This document shows positions 8,686-18,304 of a DNA stretch of 64,000 nucleotides, one piece after another. The position numbers were made by a program, and so were the translations under genes. Source of the DNA: Bdellovibrionales bacterium GWA1_52_35 (GTDB lineage Bacteria; Bdellovibrionota; UBA1018); the NCBI GenBank assembly GCA_001769805.1, contig MEPO01000034.1, forward strand, positions 124,001 to 188,000, read 5' to 3'. The notes under the pieces are model-generated. The model had not been told where the DNA came from. It did not search any database and saw nothing but the letters and a program-made list of their open reading frames with translations. How positions within the stretch are numbered: position 1 is the first letter of the stretch; each line of letters opens with the position of its first letter.

Positions 8686-9375
8686 ATGCTTATCAGGTCC
8701 GCACTGCCACATGTTCCTGCAGATTTAATCCGCCCGGATCTCGTTGGGTTTGAACCGGGACTTCTTCCTCGCAGCAATTACATTCCCAATCCAATCGTGA
8801 TTGAGCAAACTGCACGTGGAGAACGGCAGTACGATATTTATTCGCGTATGTTGCTGGATCGAATTATTTTTCTGGGGACCGAGGTCAACGACACGGTTTC
8901 GAATTTGCTGGTTGCTCAGATGTTTTTTCTGGAATCTTCCGATCCGGATAAAGACGTTCAAATGTACATTAACTCACCGGGTGGATCCGTCTATGCCGGC
9001 CTGGCAATCTACGATGTCATGCAGTTTATTCAGTGTGATGTCTCTACCTCTTGTATCGGGATGGCCGCGAGTATGGGAGCTTTGCTTCTGACCGCAGGTA
9101 CAAAAGGCAAGCGCTTCAGCATGCCCCACAGCCGGATCATGATCCATCAGCCGCTCGGTGGCGCCAAAGGCCAGGCTTCGGATATCGAAATTCAGGCCAA
9201 AGAAATATTATATTTAAAAGAACGGCTGAACGGGATTCTGGCGCATCATTCAGGTAAGCCGATAGAGCAGGTCCGGAAGGATACGGACCGCGATAACTAT
9301 TTATCAGGTAAAGATGCTGTCGAGTATGGCTTGATCGACAAGGTTATCGAAAAGCGCGGCGGCGGAGCGGTTTAA
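8686..9375 (+). CDS. clpP: ATP-dependent Clp protease proteolytic subunit
   Basis: Serine peptidase ring subunit that degrades substrates unfolded by ClpX or ClpA. The catalytic triad is visible with the normal spacing: Ser about 129 in GMAASMGA, His about 154 in MIHQP and Asp about 203 in DRDNYLSG. The oligomer and substrate loops ([17 protein letters not shown]) are conserved. The ATG at 8686 follows AGGAGG by 11 bases. Compared with usual ClpP, about 31 extra residues precede the normal N-terminus (the [10 protein letters not shown] segment); they may be a propeptide. clpX follows after 24 bases, the usual clpP-clpX operon. Confidence 0.97.
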   Translation: MLIRSALPHVPADLIRPDLVGFEPGLLPRSNYIPNPIVIEQTARGERQYDIYSRMLLDRIIFLGTEVNDTVSNLLVAQMFFLESSDPDKDVQMYINSPGGSVYAGLAIYDVMQFIQCDVSTSCIGMAASMGALLLTAGTKGKRFSMPHSRIMIHQPLGGAKGQASDIEIQAKEILYLKERLNGILAHHSGKPIEQVRKDTDRDNYLSGKDAVEYGLIDKVIEKRGGGAV

Positions 9376-9399
9376 GTTTTGAAGAGGAGATAGGGAAAG

Positions 9400-10707
9400 A
9401 TGGACGGAAGAAAATACGGCGATGGATTTGGCAATCTGTGTTGTTCTTTCTGCGGAAAGAATCAGCGGGAAGTCAAAAAACTTATTGCCGGGCCCACGGT
9501 TTACATCTGTGATGAATGCATCGAACTCTGTAATGACATTATCGCCGAAGAGGGGCAGAAGGAAGTTCCTTCCCGGTCCTCCCAGGCGATTCCCAAACCC
9601 GGAGAGATCAAGCTCACCCTGGATCAGTACGTCATCGGCCAGGAGCGCGCCAAACGCGTTTTGTCCGTTGCGGTTTATAACCATTACAAGCGTATTCAAT
9701 ATCAGACGGAGCGCAAATCAACCAAGGAAGCCAAAGAAGGCGTGGAGCTCTCAAAGAGTAATATTCTTCTGATTGGTCCGACCGGTTCGGGTAAAACGCT
9801 TTTGGCCCAGACTCTCGCCAAACTTCTGAACGTACCTTTTGCGATGGCTGATGCCACTACCCTGACGGAAGCCGGTTACGTTGGTGAGGATGTTGAAAAC
9901 ATCATTCTGAATCTATTGCAGAACTGTGACAACAATGTCGAACGTGCGCAGAAGGGGATTGTATACATCGACGAAGTCGACAAGATCTCGCGCAAAAGCG
10001 AGAATCCCTCGATTACTCGCGATGTAAGCGGTGAAGGCGTTCAGCAGGCGCTACTCAAAATTGTGGAAGGTACGATTGCCAATGTTCCACCTAAGGGCGG
10101 AAGAAAGCATCCGCAGCAGGAATTCGTTCAGGTGGATACCTCCAATATCCTGTTCATCTGCGGCGGTGCCTTTGTCGGACTGGACAAGATCGTTGCACAA
10201 AGGAAGGGCAAGCGCAGTCTGGGTCTGTCAGCCAATATTACTTCCAAGGCGGATGAGAATGTTTCGGCTTTGCTTGCGCAAGCTGAACCCGAGGATTTGA
10301 TCCGCTTCGGCCTGATTCCGGAATTCATCGGTCGATTGCCAATCGTGGCCACCCTGGAAGAGCTTGACGAAGGAGCTTTGATCGAAATTTTGACCAAGCC
10401 CAAAAACGCTTTGACTAAACAATACACAAAACTTTTTGAGTACGATGGCGTGGCTCTCGAATTTGAACAGACCGCGATTGTTGCGGTTGCAAAAGAAGCC
10501 ATCAAACGCGCCACCGGAGCTCGCGGCCTCCGCGCGATCCTGGAACAGGCGATGCTCGAAGTGATGTATGACTTGCCGGCCAAGACGAACGTCAAGAAGT
10601 GCATTGTCACTCAAGGCGTGATCCTGAAAGGTGAGCGTCCCGTGATGGTGCTCACGGACGGTTCCGAGTCTGGCAAAACTGGTGATAACAAAGCCGAAAG
10701 CGCCTGA
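9400..10707 (+). CDS. clpX: ATP-dependent Clp protease ATP-binding subunit
   Basis: AAA+ unfoldase of 435 residues that feeds proteins to ClpP. The N-terminal C4 zinc domain (CCSFCGKN and CDECIELC, residues about 11-45) binds adaptors and substrates. Walker A is GPTGSGKT (about residue 126), Walker [10 protein letters not shown], and the sensor-2 arginine lies in [10 protein letters not shown]. The IGF-type ClpP-docking loop is represented by LGLSAN and neighbouring residues. The start is the ATG at 9400 after AGGAGATAGGG. Full length and unremarkable, co-transcribed with clpP. Confidence 0.97.
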   Translation: MDGRKYGDGFGNLCCSFCGKNQREVKKLIAGPTVYICDECIELCNDIIAEEGQKEVPSRSSQAIPKPGEIKLTLDQYVIGQERAKRVLSVAVYNHYKRIQYQTERKSTKEAKEGVELSKSNILLIGPTGSGKTLLAQTLAKLLNVPFAMADATTLTEAGYVGEDVENIILNLLQNCDNNVERAQKGIVYIDEVDKISRKSENPSITRDVSGEGVQQALLKIVEGTIANVPPKGGRKHPQQEFVQVDTSNILFICGGAFVGLDKIVAQRKGKRSLGLSANITSKADENVSALLAQAEPEDLIRFGLIPEFIGRLPIVATLEELDEGALIEILTKPKNALTKQYTKLFEYDGVALEFEQTAIVAVAKEAIKRATGARGLRAILEQAMLEVMYDLPAKTNVKKCIVTQGVILKGERPVMVLTDGSESGKTGDNKAESA

Positions 10708-10716
10708 TCGTTCTGA

Positions 10717-11850
10717 ATGCCCAGTTCAACGCTCAAAGCAGTTTGCCTTGGGCTGATCCTTTGGGTGGGGAGAGCGAATGCCGCATTGCTGCCGCTTCCT
10801 CTCGCGTTTTCCTATGAGCAGGTGTCTTTCCCAAATTCGGCAGTTCCGGTAACGGTACTCGCTGACTTCTCGCGGGTAATGACGACTGAAGGATATGTGG
10901 TACTCGATTCGAGCAATACCGGGAATATTCCGGTTTTTGGTGTGGACCAGGTCTACTCCGATCCCTTGAGCCGGCAGGCAGTTTTCCTGAAATTCGACTT
11001 AGAACCCACTGACCGTATGCTCGTCGGCGAGCTTCGTTCGGTACCGGGTGATATCCTGGTTTACCATTCGGAGCGACGCCGTGGCTCTCAATATGCACTC
11101 GTTTTCTACCGCTTTGAACCAGAGCGGGCCCGACAACTCGTTTCGCTGCTGAGAAATAGCGTGACAGCACGGGCTTATGACATTCCAGGAATAAACAAAG
11201 CTCATGCATCGGAGCCGGGCTGCGCAGCTTGTGGAGGGCTCCCGCAGGTTCAGCGGCTTGGGGGAATCAATCACCTGAATGATAATCTGAAAGCCAATCA
11301 ACTCGGCGGAAATCTCAGTACCTGTGCGGGAGATCTGCTCAAAGGAGCCTGGGCCAGCACGGGAGGTGCGGTTTCTGCTATCGCCAGCGCGACGGTTCAG
11401 TTTACCGAAAATCCGGCAGCAAGCTTTAAAAAGCTCGGGCAAATGATGGAGCAGATGTGGAAATTCGCCTCTCATTTCCCCTCAGAAATCAAACGCGTCT
11501 GGCAGGGTTTCTCCGGTTTGGATTCCGGCATGCAGGCGCAGGTGGCCTGCGAGTTTCTTGGCAGTCTCGGTACGGATGTGGTTCTGGGGATCGTGACTGC
11601 GGGAGTTGCCTCAGTGAAATGGCCTCTCTTGTTAGCAAAACTCGAGAAATTTGCGCAGAAATTGAAGCGGCTGGATAAACTGATGTCTTATCTCAGCAAG
11701 TCCGCAGATCAAGCCGTTCAGAAGCTTCGCCAAGGCGTCTTTCGCCGACTGGCCGGTGAAATGGATGAAACTCAGATCAACGCAATCAAATCTTTTTCGG
11801 ACAGGGATCTGATGGATATCGCAGTGGGAGCAGCTTCATGCGGTATATAA
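10717..11850 (+). CDS. Exported protein of unknown function
   Basis: 377 residues with a signal peptide (LGLILWVGRANA) and therefore periplasmic or secreted. The N-terminal half is strand-rich (FSYEQVSFPNSAVPVTVLAD). A cysteine pair in EPGCAACGG divides it from a helical C-terminal half that contains a glycine-rich hydrophobic stretch around LGTDVVLGIVTAGVASV. I recognise no family. The ATG at 10717 lies nine bases after the clpX stop with a poor ribosome-binding site, so it may depend on clpX translation. The next exported gene overlaps its end by 13 bases. Finding two exported proteins between clpX and lon is unusual. Confidence 0.65.
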   Translation: MPSSTLKAVCLGLILWVGRANAALLPLPLAFSYEQVSFPNSAVPVTVLADFSRVMTTEGYVVLDSSNTGNIPVFGVDQVYSDPLSRQAVFLKFDLEPTDRMLVGELRSVPGDILVYHSERRRGSQYALVFYRFEPERARQLVSLLRNSVTARAYDIPGINKAHASEPGCAACGGLPQVQRLGGINHLNDNLKANQLGGNLSTCAGDLLKGAWASTGGAVSAIASATVQFTENPAASFKKLGQMMEQMWKFASHFPSEIKRVWQGFSGLDSGMQAQVACEFLGSLGTDVVLGIVTAGVASVKWPLLLAKLEKFAQKLKRLDKLMSYLSKSADQAVQKLRQGVFRRLAGEMDETQINAIKSFSDRDLMDIAVGAASCGI

Positions 11851-12413
11851 ATCTAATAATAATCATAACGATTTTCCATGGTCCTGCTGCTGTCGCGAAA
11901 GGTCCCGCACCATCCTCTTGCAGTAAGTGGGCGAAACTCGCGGAGCAGATCGAACCCAGGAGTTTCTTTGAGCAGGCCCGGAAGAAATCCGTTGAAGCCA
12001 GGGAAGCTGCAAAAAATGGAATAAAAATACCGGGCGAAGTCATTTACGAACAGCTGGACACCTTTGACCAGGCCCGTAATCTTGCGTTCAACTTTCCGCC
12101 AGGAGAAAGCCTCGGGATCAGTTTCAGGGACTATTCCAGGCTTGACCGCTTTCAGGTGACGATGGACAGCTCATCCCTCAAAGGCAAGTACGTCGGCTGG
12201 AAGCAGAAGTTGCCGGACGGGTCTGTGGGCGTGGTCCGGTTGGATTGGGAGCCTGGGCGAGGTGCTCATTTCAACCTCGAGTACGAAAAAATCCCCAATA
12301 AAGCGAACCCCTCAGTCCGTGAGAATTTCAAGGCGGCCATTCACTTCAAATGTCAAGGCCGCCCATGCACGGAGGCCGAAATTCTGGCTCTCGCCAGACA
12401 ATTCCAGCCCTGA
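11838..12413 (+). CDS. Small exported protein of unknown function
   Basis: 191 residues beginning with an isoleucine-rich signal peptide (MRYINLIIIITIFHG) cut near AVAKG, so periplasmic or secreted. The mature part has a helical first third (CSKWAKLAEQIEPRSFFEQ), then a strand-rich region, and one conserved-looking disulfide candidate (Cys in FKCQGRPC). No family recognised. It overlaps the upstream exported gene by 13 bases, which implies coupled expression and probably a shared function. Confidence 0.65.
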   Translation: MRYINLIIIITIFHGPAAVAKGPAPSSCSKWAKLAEQIEPRSFFEQARKKSVEAREAAKNGIKIPGEVIYEQLDTFDQARNLAFNFPPGESLGISFRDYSRLDRFQVTMDSSSLKGKYVGWKQKLPDGSVGVVRLDWEPGRGAHFNLEYEKIPNKANPSVRENFKAAIHFKCQGRPCTEAEILALARQFQP

Positions 12414-12477
12414 ACGAGGGCAAGAGAGCGTCAATTTCCCGATAGCAGCGGAAGCGATGAGAAATTCCGCGCAATGG

Positions 12478-12507
12478 TTTACATCGCTGCTTCGAATGTG
12501 CTGTAGT
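12478..12507 (+). promoter_or_regulatory. Sigma-70-type promoter of lon
   Basis: TTTACA (12478-12483), an 18-base spacer and TGTAGT (12502-12507), five and four matches to consensus. It lies in the 176-base gap before lon and would give a leader of about 75 bases. No heat-shock (sigma-32) consensus is seen. Confidence 0.45.
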
Positions 12508-12518
12508 TATGTAAGGAG

Positions 12519-12571
12519 AGGGGGATTCTTCAGGACGCCCCCTGCCACAACAGCCCCGAAAAGCGCAGGGG
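12519..12571 (+). promoter_or_regulatory. lon 5' leader with mutually exclusive hairpins
   Basis: AGGGGG (12519-12524) can pair with CCCCCT (12538-12543). The overlapping CCCCTGC (12539-12545) can instead pair with GCAGGGG (12565-12571). Because the middle strand is shared, only one stem can form at a time. The second stem ends six bases before the AAGGAGG ribosome-binding site (12577-12583) of lon. This geometry suits a regulatory leader, possibly temperature-sensing; that function is inferred. Confidence 0.45.
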
Positions 12572-12589
12572 CAGCCAAGGAGGCGGCGA

Positions 12590-15040
12590 ATGAGCAAGAA
12601 GAGCAAAATCGTAGTTCCGTTATTGCCACTGCGGGATGTGATCATTTTTCCTCATATGGTTGTCCCATTGTTTGTGGGACGCGAAAAATCCATCAATGCT
12701 CTCGAGGAATGCGTCAACAAGAAGCTCGATTTGTTTCTCGTGGCTCAACGCCAGGCGACTACAGTCACTCCGGGTGAAAAGGATATCTTCGAAGTTGGCA
12801 CTTTAGGCACGATTCTGCAGATTCTCAGACTTCCCGACAATACTGTAAAAGTTCTGATTGAAGGAAAAAGGCGCGCGCGGATCCTGGGTTACAAGGAAAC
12901 TGACCGCCTCATTGAAGCGGAGATTGAAGAGATTCCGGATGCTGCCGAAGAGGGCGTGGAAATCGAAGCCATGGTCCGCTCGCTCAAGGGAACTTTCGAA
13001 AATTATGTGAAGCTCAACAAGCGCATCCCGCCAGAAATGCTCATGAGCGTGAATACCGTGGAAGAACCTTCGCGTTTGGCGGACCTGATTGTTGCGCATC
13101 TCAATTTGAAGCTCGAAGACAAACAGGAAATTCTTGAGCTCAAAGAACCTTCCAAGCGACTGGAAAAATTATTGGAGCTCATGCAGGGAGAAATTGAAAT
13201 CCTCCAGGTTGAGCGCCGAATTCGCACTCGCGTCAAAAAGCAGATGGAGCGTTCCCAGAAAGAATACTACTTGAACGAGCAGATGCAGGCGATTCAGAAG
13301 GAACTCGGAGAAAAAGACGAATTCAAAGTCGAAATCCAGCTCCTTGAAAAGCAGATTCGCACAAAAGCCATGTCCAAGGAGGCCAAAGAAAAGGCTGTTC
13401 GTGAGCTGAAAAAACTGAAGATGATGTCGCCCATGTCGGCCGAAGCGACTGTCGTCCGAAATTACATTGACTGGCTCGTCACCCTGCCCTGGGGGGAGTT
13501 CTCGGAAGATCGACATGATATCAAACTCGCTGAAGAAGTCTTGAACGAGGATCATTACGGCCTCGAGGAAGCCAAAGAACGTATTCTCGAATACCTGGCA
13601 GTCCGCGTGCTGACTGAGCACTCCAAAGGCCAGATTCTCTGTTTTGTCGGACCTCCAGGCGTGGGTAAAACCTCTCTGGGTAAATCAATTGCCCGAGCCT
13701 TGAACAAGAAATTTGTCCGCTGTTCACTGGGCGGCGTTCGTGATGAAGCCGAGATCCGCGGGCATCGTCGCACTTACGTCGGCGCACTGCCGGGTAAAAT
13801 AATCCAGTCATTGAAGAAAGCCGGTTCATCCAATCCCGTATTTCTTCTCGATGAAGTCGATAAAATGAGCATGGATTTCAGGGGAGATCCGTCTTCGGCT
13901 TTGCTGGAGGTTCTTGATCCGGAGCAGAACATTGCGTTCGGGGATCACTACATGGAAGTCGATTACGATTGTTCCAAGGTGATGTTTGTTCTGACAGCCA
14001 ACAGCCTTCATACGATTCCGAAGCCGTTGCTCGATCGGATGGAAGTCATCACAATCTCCGGCTACACGGAACCGGAGAAGTTCAATATCGTGAAAAAATA
14101 TGTCGTTTCCAAACAGATGGAAGCACACGGTCTCAAGGCCGGCGACGTGGAAATCACAGACGAAGCCATCAGTTCTCTGATTCGAAATTATACGCGTGAG
14201 GCCGGGGTGCGTAATCTCGAGCGCTCGGTAGCGACTGTTTGCCGCAAGACCGCTCGCAAGATCGTGGAAGCCAGAAACCAGATGGAAAAATCCGGCAAGA
14301 AAAAGGCGGATGCGCCGCAGGTCTTGATCCGGGTGACAGCCGCAGATCTGGAACAGATGCTCGGCCCGCCAAAGTACACGGTGAGCAAGGCCGAGGAGGC
14401 GAACGAAATCGGTTTGACGAACGGCTTGGCCTACACCGATGCCGGCGGCGATATGCTTCAGATTGAAGTCAGTGTGGTTCCAGGAAAAGGCGGTGTGAAG
14501 ATCACCGGCAAACTGGGTGAGGTGATGCAGGAATCCGCCGCTACAGCAATGAGCTATGTCCGTTCTCGGGCTCAGTTGCTCGGGCTCGACAAGGATTTCT
14601 ATCAGAACATCGATATCCACCTCCATGTTCCCGAAGGCGCCGTGCCCAAGGACGGGCCTTCTGCCGGAATCACGATGGCGACTTCGATCACGAGCGCGCT
14701 TTGCAGGATACCGGTCAAAAAAGACATTGCCATGACAGGTGAGATCACTTTGCGGGGCCGTGTCCTGCCGATCGGCGGCTTGAAGGAAAAGCTGTTGGCG
14801 GCCAAAATCGGAAATATTAAGACGGTCCTCATTCCCAAGGGAAATGTTCCGGATCTTAAGATCATTCCCAAGGAAATTACTGAAGGAATGACTATTATTC
14901 CGGTTGAACATGCGGACGAGGTGCTCCGGGCAGCTTTGGAATTGACCGATCCCGACAAATTTCTGCATAAAGCGGATGAGGCACTTCCGATTCCGCCTCC
15001 AGATGCCGTTAAAGAGACGCCTCGGGCGATCAAACATTAG
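12590..15040 (+). CDS. lon: ATP-dependent protease La
   Basis: Full-length LonA of 816 residues, degrading misfolded and regulatory proteins in the cytoplasm. Domains in order: N-terminal substrate-binding domain (about 1-210, starting [19 protein letters not shown]), a coiled linker, the AAA+ module with Walker [10 protein letters not shown] (about 353) and Walker [11 protein letters not shown], and the C-terminal protease domain with catalytic Ser in KDGPSAGIT (about 690) and Lys in [11 protein letters not shown] (about 733). The start is fixed by AAGGAGG seven bases before ATG 12590. It has its own promoter and leader, separate from clpPX. Confidence 0.98.
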   Translation: MSKKSKIVVPLLPLRDVIIFPHMVVPLFVGREKSINALEECVNKKLDLFLVAQRQATTVTPGEKDIFEVGTLGTILQILRLPDNTVKVLIEGKRRARILGYKETDRLIEAEIEEIPDAAEEGVEIEAMVRSLKGTFENYVKLNKRIPPEMLMSVNTVEEPSRLADLIVAHLNLKLEDKQEILELKEPSKRLEKLLELMQGEIEILQVERRIRTRVKKQMERSQKEYYLNEQMQAIQKELGEKDEFKVEIQLLEKQIRTKAMSKEAKEKAVRELKKLKMMSPMSAEATVVRNYIDWLVTLPWGEFSEDRHDIKLAEEVLNEDHYGLEEAKERILEYLAVRVLTEHSKGQILCFVGPPGVGKTSLGKSIARALNKKFVRCSLGGVRDEAEIRGHRRTYVGALPGKIIQSLKKAGSSNPVFLLDEVDKMSMDFRGDPSSALLEVLDPEQNIAFGDHYMEVDYDCSKVMFVLTANSLHTIPKPLLDRMEVITISGYTEPEKFNIVKKYVVSKQMEAHGLKAGDVEITDEAISSLIRNYTREAGVRNLERSVATVCRKTARKIVEARNQMEKSGKKKADAPQVLIRVTAADLEQMLGPPKYTVSKAEEANEIGLTNGLAYTDAGGDMLQIEVSVVPGKGGVKITGKLGEVMQESAATAMSYVRSRAQLLGLDKDFYQNIDIHLHVPEGAVPKDGPSAGITMATSITSALCRIPVKKDIAMTGEITLRGRVLPIGGLKEKLLAAKIGNIKTVLIPKGNVPDLKIIPKEITEGMTIIPVEHADEVLRAALELTDPDKFLHKADEALPIPPPDAVKETPRAIKH

Positions 15041-15105
15041 AATTCTGCGTTGCAGCAAAATTGTTTTTTGTTCAATATTATCCGAGGTTATGCCGATCAG
15101 CAGGT

Positions 15106-17106
15106 ATGGCTTGGAGTCCAAAGAACGCAATAGGCTTGTGTAAAATCGAACTCGTCTTGATCTTATTGCTCGCCACCCAAACCGGGTGGGCAGAGGATTC
15201 TGGATCCTGCCCGGAGCTTAAGAAATTGCTGACTGACGTCATTGCGAGTGGTGATCCGGTCCTGAAGCCCAACATTGGGTCGGGTGCAATTGATGGCGGC
15301 AAAGCTGAGCTCACGCCTGCTGCTCAAGCCAAAGCGCTTGCGACTGCGGACAAGGCGGGTGTCGTATTTAAATTGAATGCAGGCCCGACCTGGCGGAACA
15401 GGGTCGGCCAGATCACTGCAAGAATTCGCAATGGACTTCGAAATCTTCAGGATCATACATATCCCATTATCGCTTTGGACGACGCAACCCCGGTCCATGC
15501 CCATGCCTTGGCCGCGGACGCTTTTCAAAGGCTTACCGACGAACAGAGGGCACTCGTCAATCTTGAGTCAATCAAAGTGGATCTCTTTGAAACTTTGAAG
15601 AGTGTCGAGAACTACAAAATTCAAATGGAGCAGTTTATCGACCAAAGTGCGACCACTACGGCACAGGTTGAAGCACTGGAACTCTGGTTGAAGAACAATC
15701 CTCATGCGAGAAATTTCACGCTGGAACTTCCCACTTTGCGCATCGAAGACGGAAAGCTGGTCGAGGGTATCGAAAGGACGATATTTCCGGACGACATCAG
15801 CGTTCGCATCAAGATCAGGGAACTTAAGCGCGAACTTCGTCATCGCCTCGGGTTTTGGCAACTGAAACCGAACGGGGCCCAGAAACTTGCAGTCGATCAG
15901 GCGATTAAAATCAAACGACTCGAGACGTTTCGAAGTGAATTGATCCGGCAGGAGCTTGCAAATAAGGATCCGGCCAAAATGCTGCCGGATGATTTGAGAG
16001 ATGCGGTAAATCGGATTAATGCTTTATACGATCCTGCAATTCCGGGCAAAATAAAACAGGAATTGCGTCCTCCCGGTTGGGCCGAAGAGCAGTTAAAAAT
16101 ATTGCAGACGCATGCCGAGCTCAAAACTTTCGTTCTGAAGGCTGTCCCGTCGAATCTGGAAAAAGCCGAGCAAAATAAAATCGTTCAGTTCGTGAAACAG
16201 TTGAAGCCCGAAGACAAGCAGGCCCTGGGTATTAATAAATTTGCGAATGCTGTGGGGCTGATTTCGCGCTCCACCTGGATTACGAGGGTAGTGACCGCGA
16301 CTACCTCAGGCGGCGGCCTTCTGGCATCGGCGTACGAACTCAAGTTCAGTGATCGGGCTGCAAAGGAGAAATGCGCCTCTTCGGAGAGTGAAGATGTGTT
16401 TGTCACCTGTGTCCGGGAATATCTGGTCAGCAAGTTTGCCGGCCGCTTCGCGCTCGTTGAATTGGATAAACTGGATTTAATCAATGGCGAAGGGCAAATC
16501 AGCGACCCCAGGATCGTTAAAGAGATCAAAGACGTGAAACTCAGGCGGGCAAAGTATCTGAAGAATCAGAACAGGACGGCAGAACTCGATGATGCCACCC
16601 GCCTCAGCATCCGTGAAAATGGCATAAGCGAAGAAAAGCTTCGGCTTGATCTCGTAGAGTCTAAAGCCGACGAGGACTTTAAAACTAGACTCACGGCTCC
16701 GGATTCCTACTTTGCCCAGAAGTTCCCGAGCTATTTTAAAATTGCGAAAAGCCAGCTCGAGCAGGTTGCGAACGTTCCTTTTGGAAGCGAGAAGTACTTT
16801 GAAATTATTACTGAAATGAGGCGAAAAGCTCCGACTTTGACGGATGAATTTGAATCGATTGCAGATGAGCGCGATCGTTTTAAGACATTTGGAACTTCTT
16901 CGGCGGGCTCTTATGATGAATATTTTCCTTCCCAAAATCAAAGCCCGGGACCGAGAATGACTCGAAGAGGGCAGAACCGTCCGACTGGCGGACGGTCCAG
17001 AATCCCGGATCATTTTCCTGGTGATGGTTGGAATGAGGTGCCCCAAAACAGCGACGGAACCATTCCCGTTCCTCAATATATATTCCCGACTAAACCAAAC
17101 AAGTAA
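15106..17106 (+). CDS. Large exported protein of unknown function
   Basis: About 666 residues from ATG 15106, which opens a signal peptide (KIELVLILLLATQTGWAED). The frame is open further upstream to 15061, but the hydrophobic core position favours 15106. The mature part is very rich in charged helices, with heptad-like stretches around residues 150-400, one short hydrophobic segment (WITRVVTATTSGGGLLASAY) and a proline/asparagine-rich C-terminus. Cysteines are few (CPEL, KCASS, VTCVRE). No family recognised. It lies alone between lon and the str operon promoter and resembles in style the exported proteins after clpX. Confidence 0.65.
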   Translation: MAWSPKNAIGLCKIELVLILLLATQTGWAEDSGSCPELKKLLTDVIASGDPVLKPNIGSGAIDGGKAELTPAAQAKALATADKAGVVFKLNAGPTWRNRVGQITARIRNGLRNLQDHTYPIIALDDATPVHAHALAADAFQRLTDEQRALVNLESIKVDLFETLKSVENYKIQMEQFIDQSATTTAQVEALELWLKNNPHARNFTLELPTLRIEDGKLVEGIERTIFPDDISVRIKIRELKRELRHRLGFWQLKPNGAQKLAVDQAIKIKRLETFRSELIRQELANKDPAKMLPDDLRDAVNRINALYDPAIPGKIKQELRPPGWAEEQLKILQTHAELKTFVLKAVPSNLEKAEQNKIVQFVKQLKPEDKQALGINKFANAVGLISRSTWITRVVTATTSGGGLLASAYELKFSDRAAKEKCASSESEDVFVTCVREYLVSKFAGRFALVELDKLDLINGEGQISDPRIVKEIKDVKLRRAKYLKNQNRTAELDDATRLSIRENGISEEKLRLDLVESKADEDFKTRLTAPDSYFAQKFPSYFKIAKSQLEQVANVPFGSEKYFEIITEMRRKAPTLTDEFESIADERDRFKTFGTSSAGSYDEYFPSQNQSPGPRMTRRGQNRPTGGRSRIPDHFPGDGWNEVPQNSDGTIPVPQYIFPTKPNK

Positions 17107-17123
17107 TTCATTTTACATTAGGC

Positions 17124-17152
17124 TTGACGGCCGCATACCTCTCGTCTATTTT
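17124..17152 (+). promoter_or_regulatory. Promoter of the str (rpsL-rpsG) operon
   Basis: TTGACG (17124-17129), a 17-base spacer and TATTTT (17147-17152) form a good housekeeping promoter. Transcription would begin near 17159, giving a leader of about 130 bases before rpsL. Confidence 0.6.
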
Positions 17153-17191
17153 CTCAATCCTTCGCGCTCTATTGATTTGAGTCGCAGAGCG

Positions 17192-17218
17192 TCTGTTCGC
17201 CCACCTTGCGCGAACGGA
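17192..17218 (+). promoter_or_regulatory. Hairpin in the rpsL leader
   Basis: TCTGTTCG (17192-17199) pairs with CGAACGGA (17211-17218), eight pairs including one U-G, around an 11-base loop. It lies in the untranslated leader of rpsL, where it could be an autoregulatory site; this role is inferred. Confidence 0.35.
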
Positions 17219-17291
17219 TTGCAGCAGGTTTAGTGTTGGATTTTGGCCGTAATTAGTTCGAAGTAACTTGTTTTTGAAAGGAATGCAGTTC

Positions 17292-17687
17292 ATGCCCACA
17301 ATTAATCAGCTCATTCGGAGGGGCCGCTCTTCCAAAATGTGGAAAACGAAGTCGCCCGCTCTCCAAAGCTGTCCTCAGCGCCGCGGTGTTTGTACCCGCG
17401 TTTATACAACCACACCGAAAAAGCCGAACTCTGCTCTTCGCAAAGTCTGCCGCGTTCGTTTGACGAACGGGTACGAAGTGACATCCTATATTCCAGGTGT
17501 TGGACATAATCTTCAGGAACACTCGATCGTCTTGATCCGCGGAGGCCGTGTGAAGGATCTCCCTGGTGTTCGTTATCACACTGTTCGCGGGACGCTCGAT
17601 ACTCAAGGCGTCGCCAATCGCAAGCAGAGCCGTTCAAAATACGGAACGAAGCGTGCCTCAGGTGCTGCTGCTCCTGCTGCCAAATAA
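17292..17687 (+). CDS. rpsL: 30S ribosomal protein S12
   Basis: Decoding-centre protein of the small subunit. The start [11 protein letters not shown] is canonical and AAAGGA lies nine bases before ATG 17292; upstream in-frame ATG/TTG codons are not needed. The streptomycin-sensitive lysines are present in TTTPKKPNS and [11 protein letters not shown], so no resistance mutation is seen. At 131 residues it is slightly longer than usual because of a C-terminal SGAAAPAAK tail. First gene of the str operon; rpsG follows after 25 bases. Confidence 0.98.
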   Translation: MPTINQLIRRGRSSKMWKTKSPALQSCPQRRGVCTRVYTTTPKKPNSALRKVCRVRLTNGYEVTSYIPGVGHNLQEHSIVLIRGGRVKDLPGVRYHTVRGTLDTQGVANRKQSRSKYGTKRASGAAAPAAK

Positions 17688-17712
17688 ACTGATTAAGAAG
17701 TAGAGGTTTAAA

Positions 17713-18183
17713 ATGGGTCGTAAGAAATTTATTCGTAAACGTGAAATCCTCCCGGATCCTAAGTTCAATGATGTGGTGATCGCCAAGTTCATCAATTCGT
17801 TGATGGAGCGTGGCAAACGCTCTTTGGCGGAATCCATCCTGTACGGTTGCGTTGACAACATTCAGGAGCGAACCGGAGAAGATGGTCTTAAAATCTTCAA
17901 AAAAGGTCTTGAGAACGTGAAGCCGTTGCTGGAAGTGAAATCCCGCCGTGTCGGTGGTGCGACCTACCAGGTGCCGATCGAAGTCAAGCCAGCGCGCCGT
18001 CAATCACTGGCCTCCCGCTGGTTGATCGATTCCGCTCGTGGCCGTCCGGAGCATTCGATGGCAGAACGCCTTGCTGCGGAACTCATCGAAGCTGCCAATG
18101 GTCGCGGCGGTGCGATGAAAAAACGTGAAGACGTGCACAAAATGGCCGATGCCAATAAGGCTTTTGCCCATTATCGCTGGTAA
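17713..18183 (+). CDS. rpsG: 30S ribosomal protein S7
   Basis: 156 residues, the usual length. It nucleates assembly of the 30S head by binding the 3' domain of 16S rRNA. Recognisable segments are [20 protein letters not shown], the [12 protein letters not shown] helix and [19 protein letters not shown]. It ends with FAHYRW, typical of the family. A strong terminator follows 47 bases downstream, which separates it from fusA, unlike the continuous rpsL-rpsG-fusA-tuf arrangement of many bacteria. Confidence 0.98.
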   Translation: MGRKKFIRKREILPDPKFNDVVIAKFINSLMERGKRSLAESILYGCVDNIQERTGEDGLKIFKKGLENVKPLLEVKSRRVGGATYQVPIEVKPARRQSLASRWLIDSARGRPEHSMAERLAAELIEAANGRGGAMKKREDVHKMADANKAFAHYRW

Positions 18184-18230
18184 TCATCAGCGGGATTCAG
18201 ACTTTCTGAATTCTGTATTCTAGAATTTTG

Positions 18231-18262
18231 GAGCGCCTGGCAAAAACCAGGCGCTCTTTTTT
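18231..18262 (+). terminator. Strong rho-independent terminator after rpsG
   Basis: Perfect 10-bp stem GAGCGCCTGG (18231-18240) / CCAGGCGCTC (18247-18256), a six-base loop and then TTTTTT. It ends the rpsL-rpsG unit. Confidence 0.95.
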
Positions 18263-18266
18263 ATTT

Positions 18267-18289
18267 CCGGACAAACTGGTCCGGTTTTG
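18267..18289 (+). terminator. Second hairpin with T-rich tail between rpsG and fusA
   Basis: CCGGAC (18267-18272) / GTCCGG (18279-18284), a perfect six-pair stem with a six-base loop, followed by TTTTGT. It may be a back-up terminator for rpsG or an operator-like element, because it overlaps the likely fusA promoter. Confidence 0.5.
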
Positions 18290-18292
18290 TTG

Positions 18293-18298
18293 TATATC
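18293..18298 (+). promoter_or_regulatory. fusA: Putative fusA -10 box six bases before the start codon
   Basis: TATATC lies at 18293-18298 and GCTCTT separates it from ATG 18305. No Shine-Dalgarno sequence exists between the terminators and the ATG, and transcription from this box would start at or next to the ATG, giving a leaderless mRNA. A -35 is weak (CGGACA at 18268, 19-base spacer). Confidence 0.4.
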
Positions 18299-18304
18299 GC
18301 TCTT

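Noticed and set aside
13826-15130. 434-codon open frame on the minus strand opposite lon
   Set aside because: It is fully antisense to the firmly identified Lon protease, shows no family motif and has biased composition typical of a shadow frame.
17311-18003. 230-codon minus-strand frame opposite rpsL and rpsG
   Set aside because: Antisense to two certain ribosomal protein genes; no start signal or motif.
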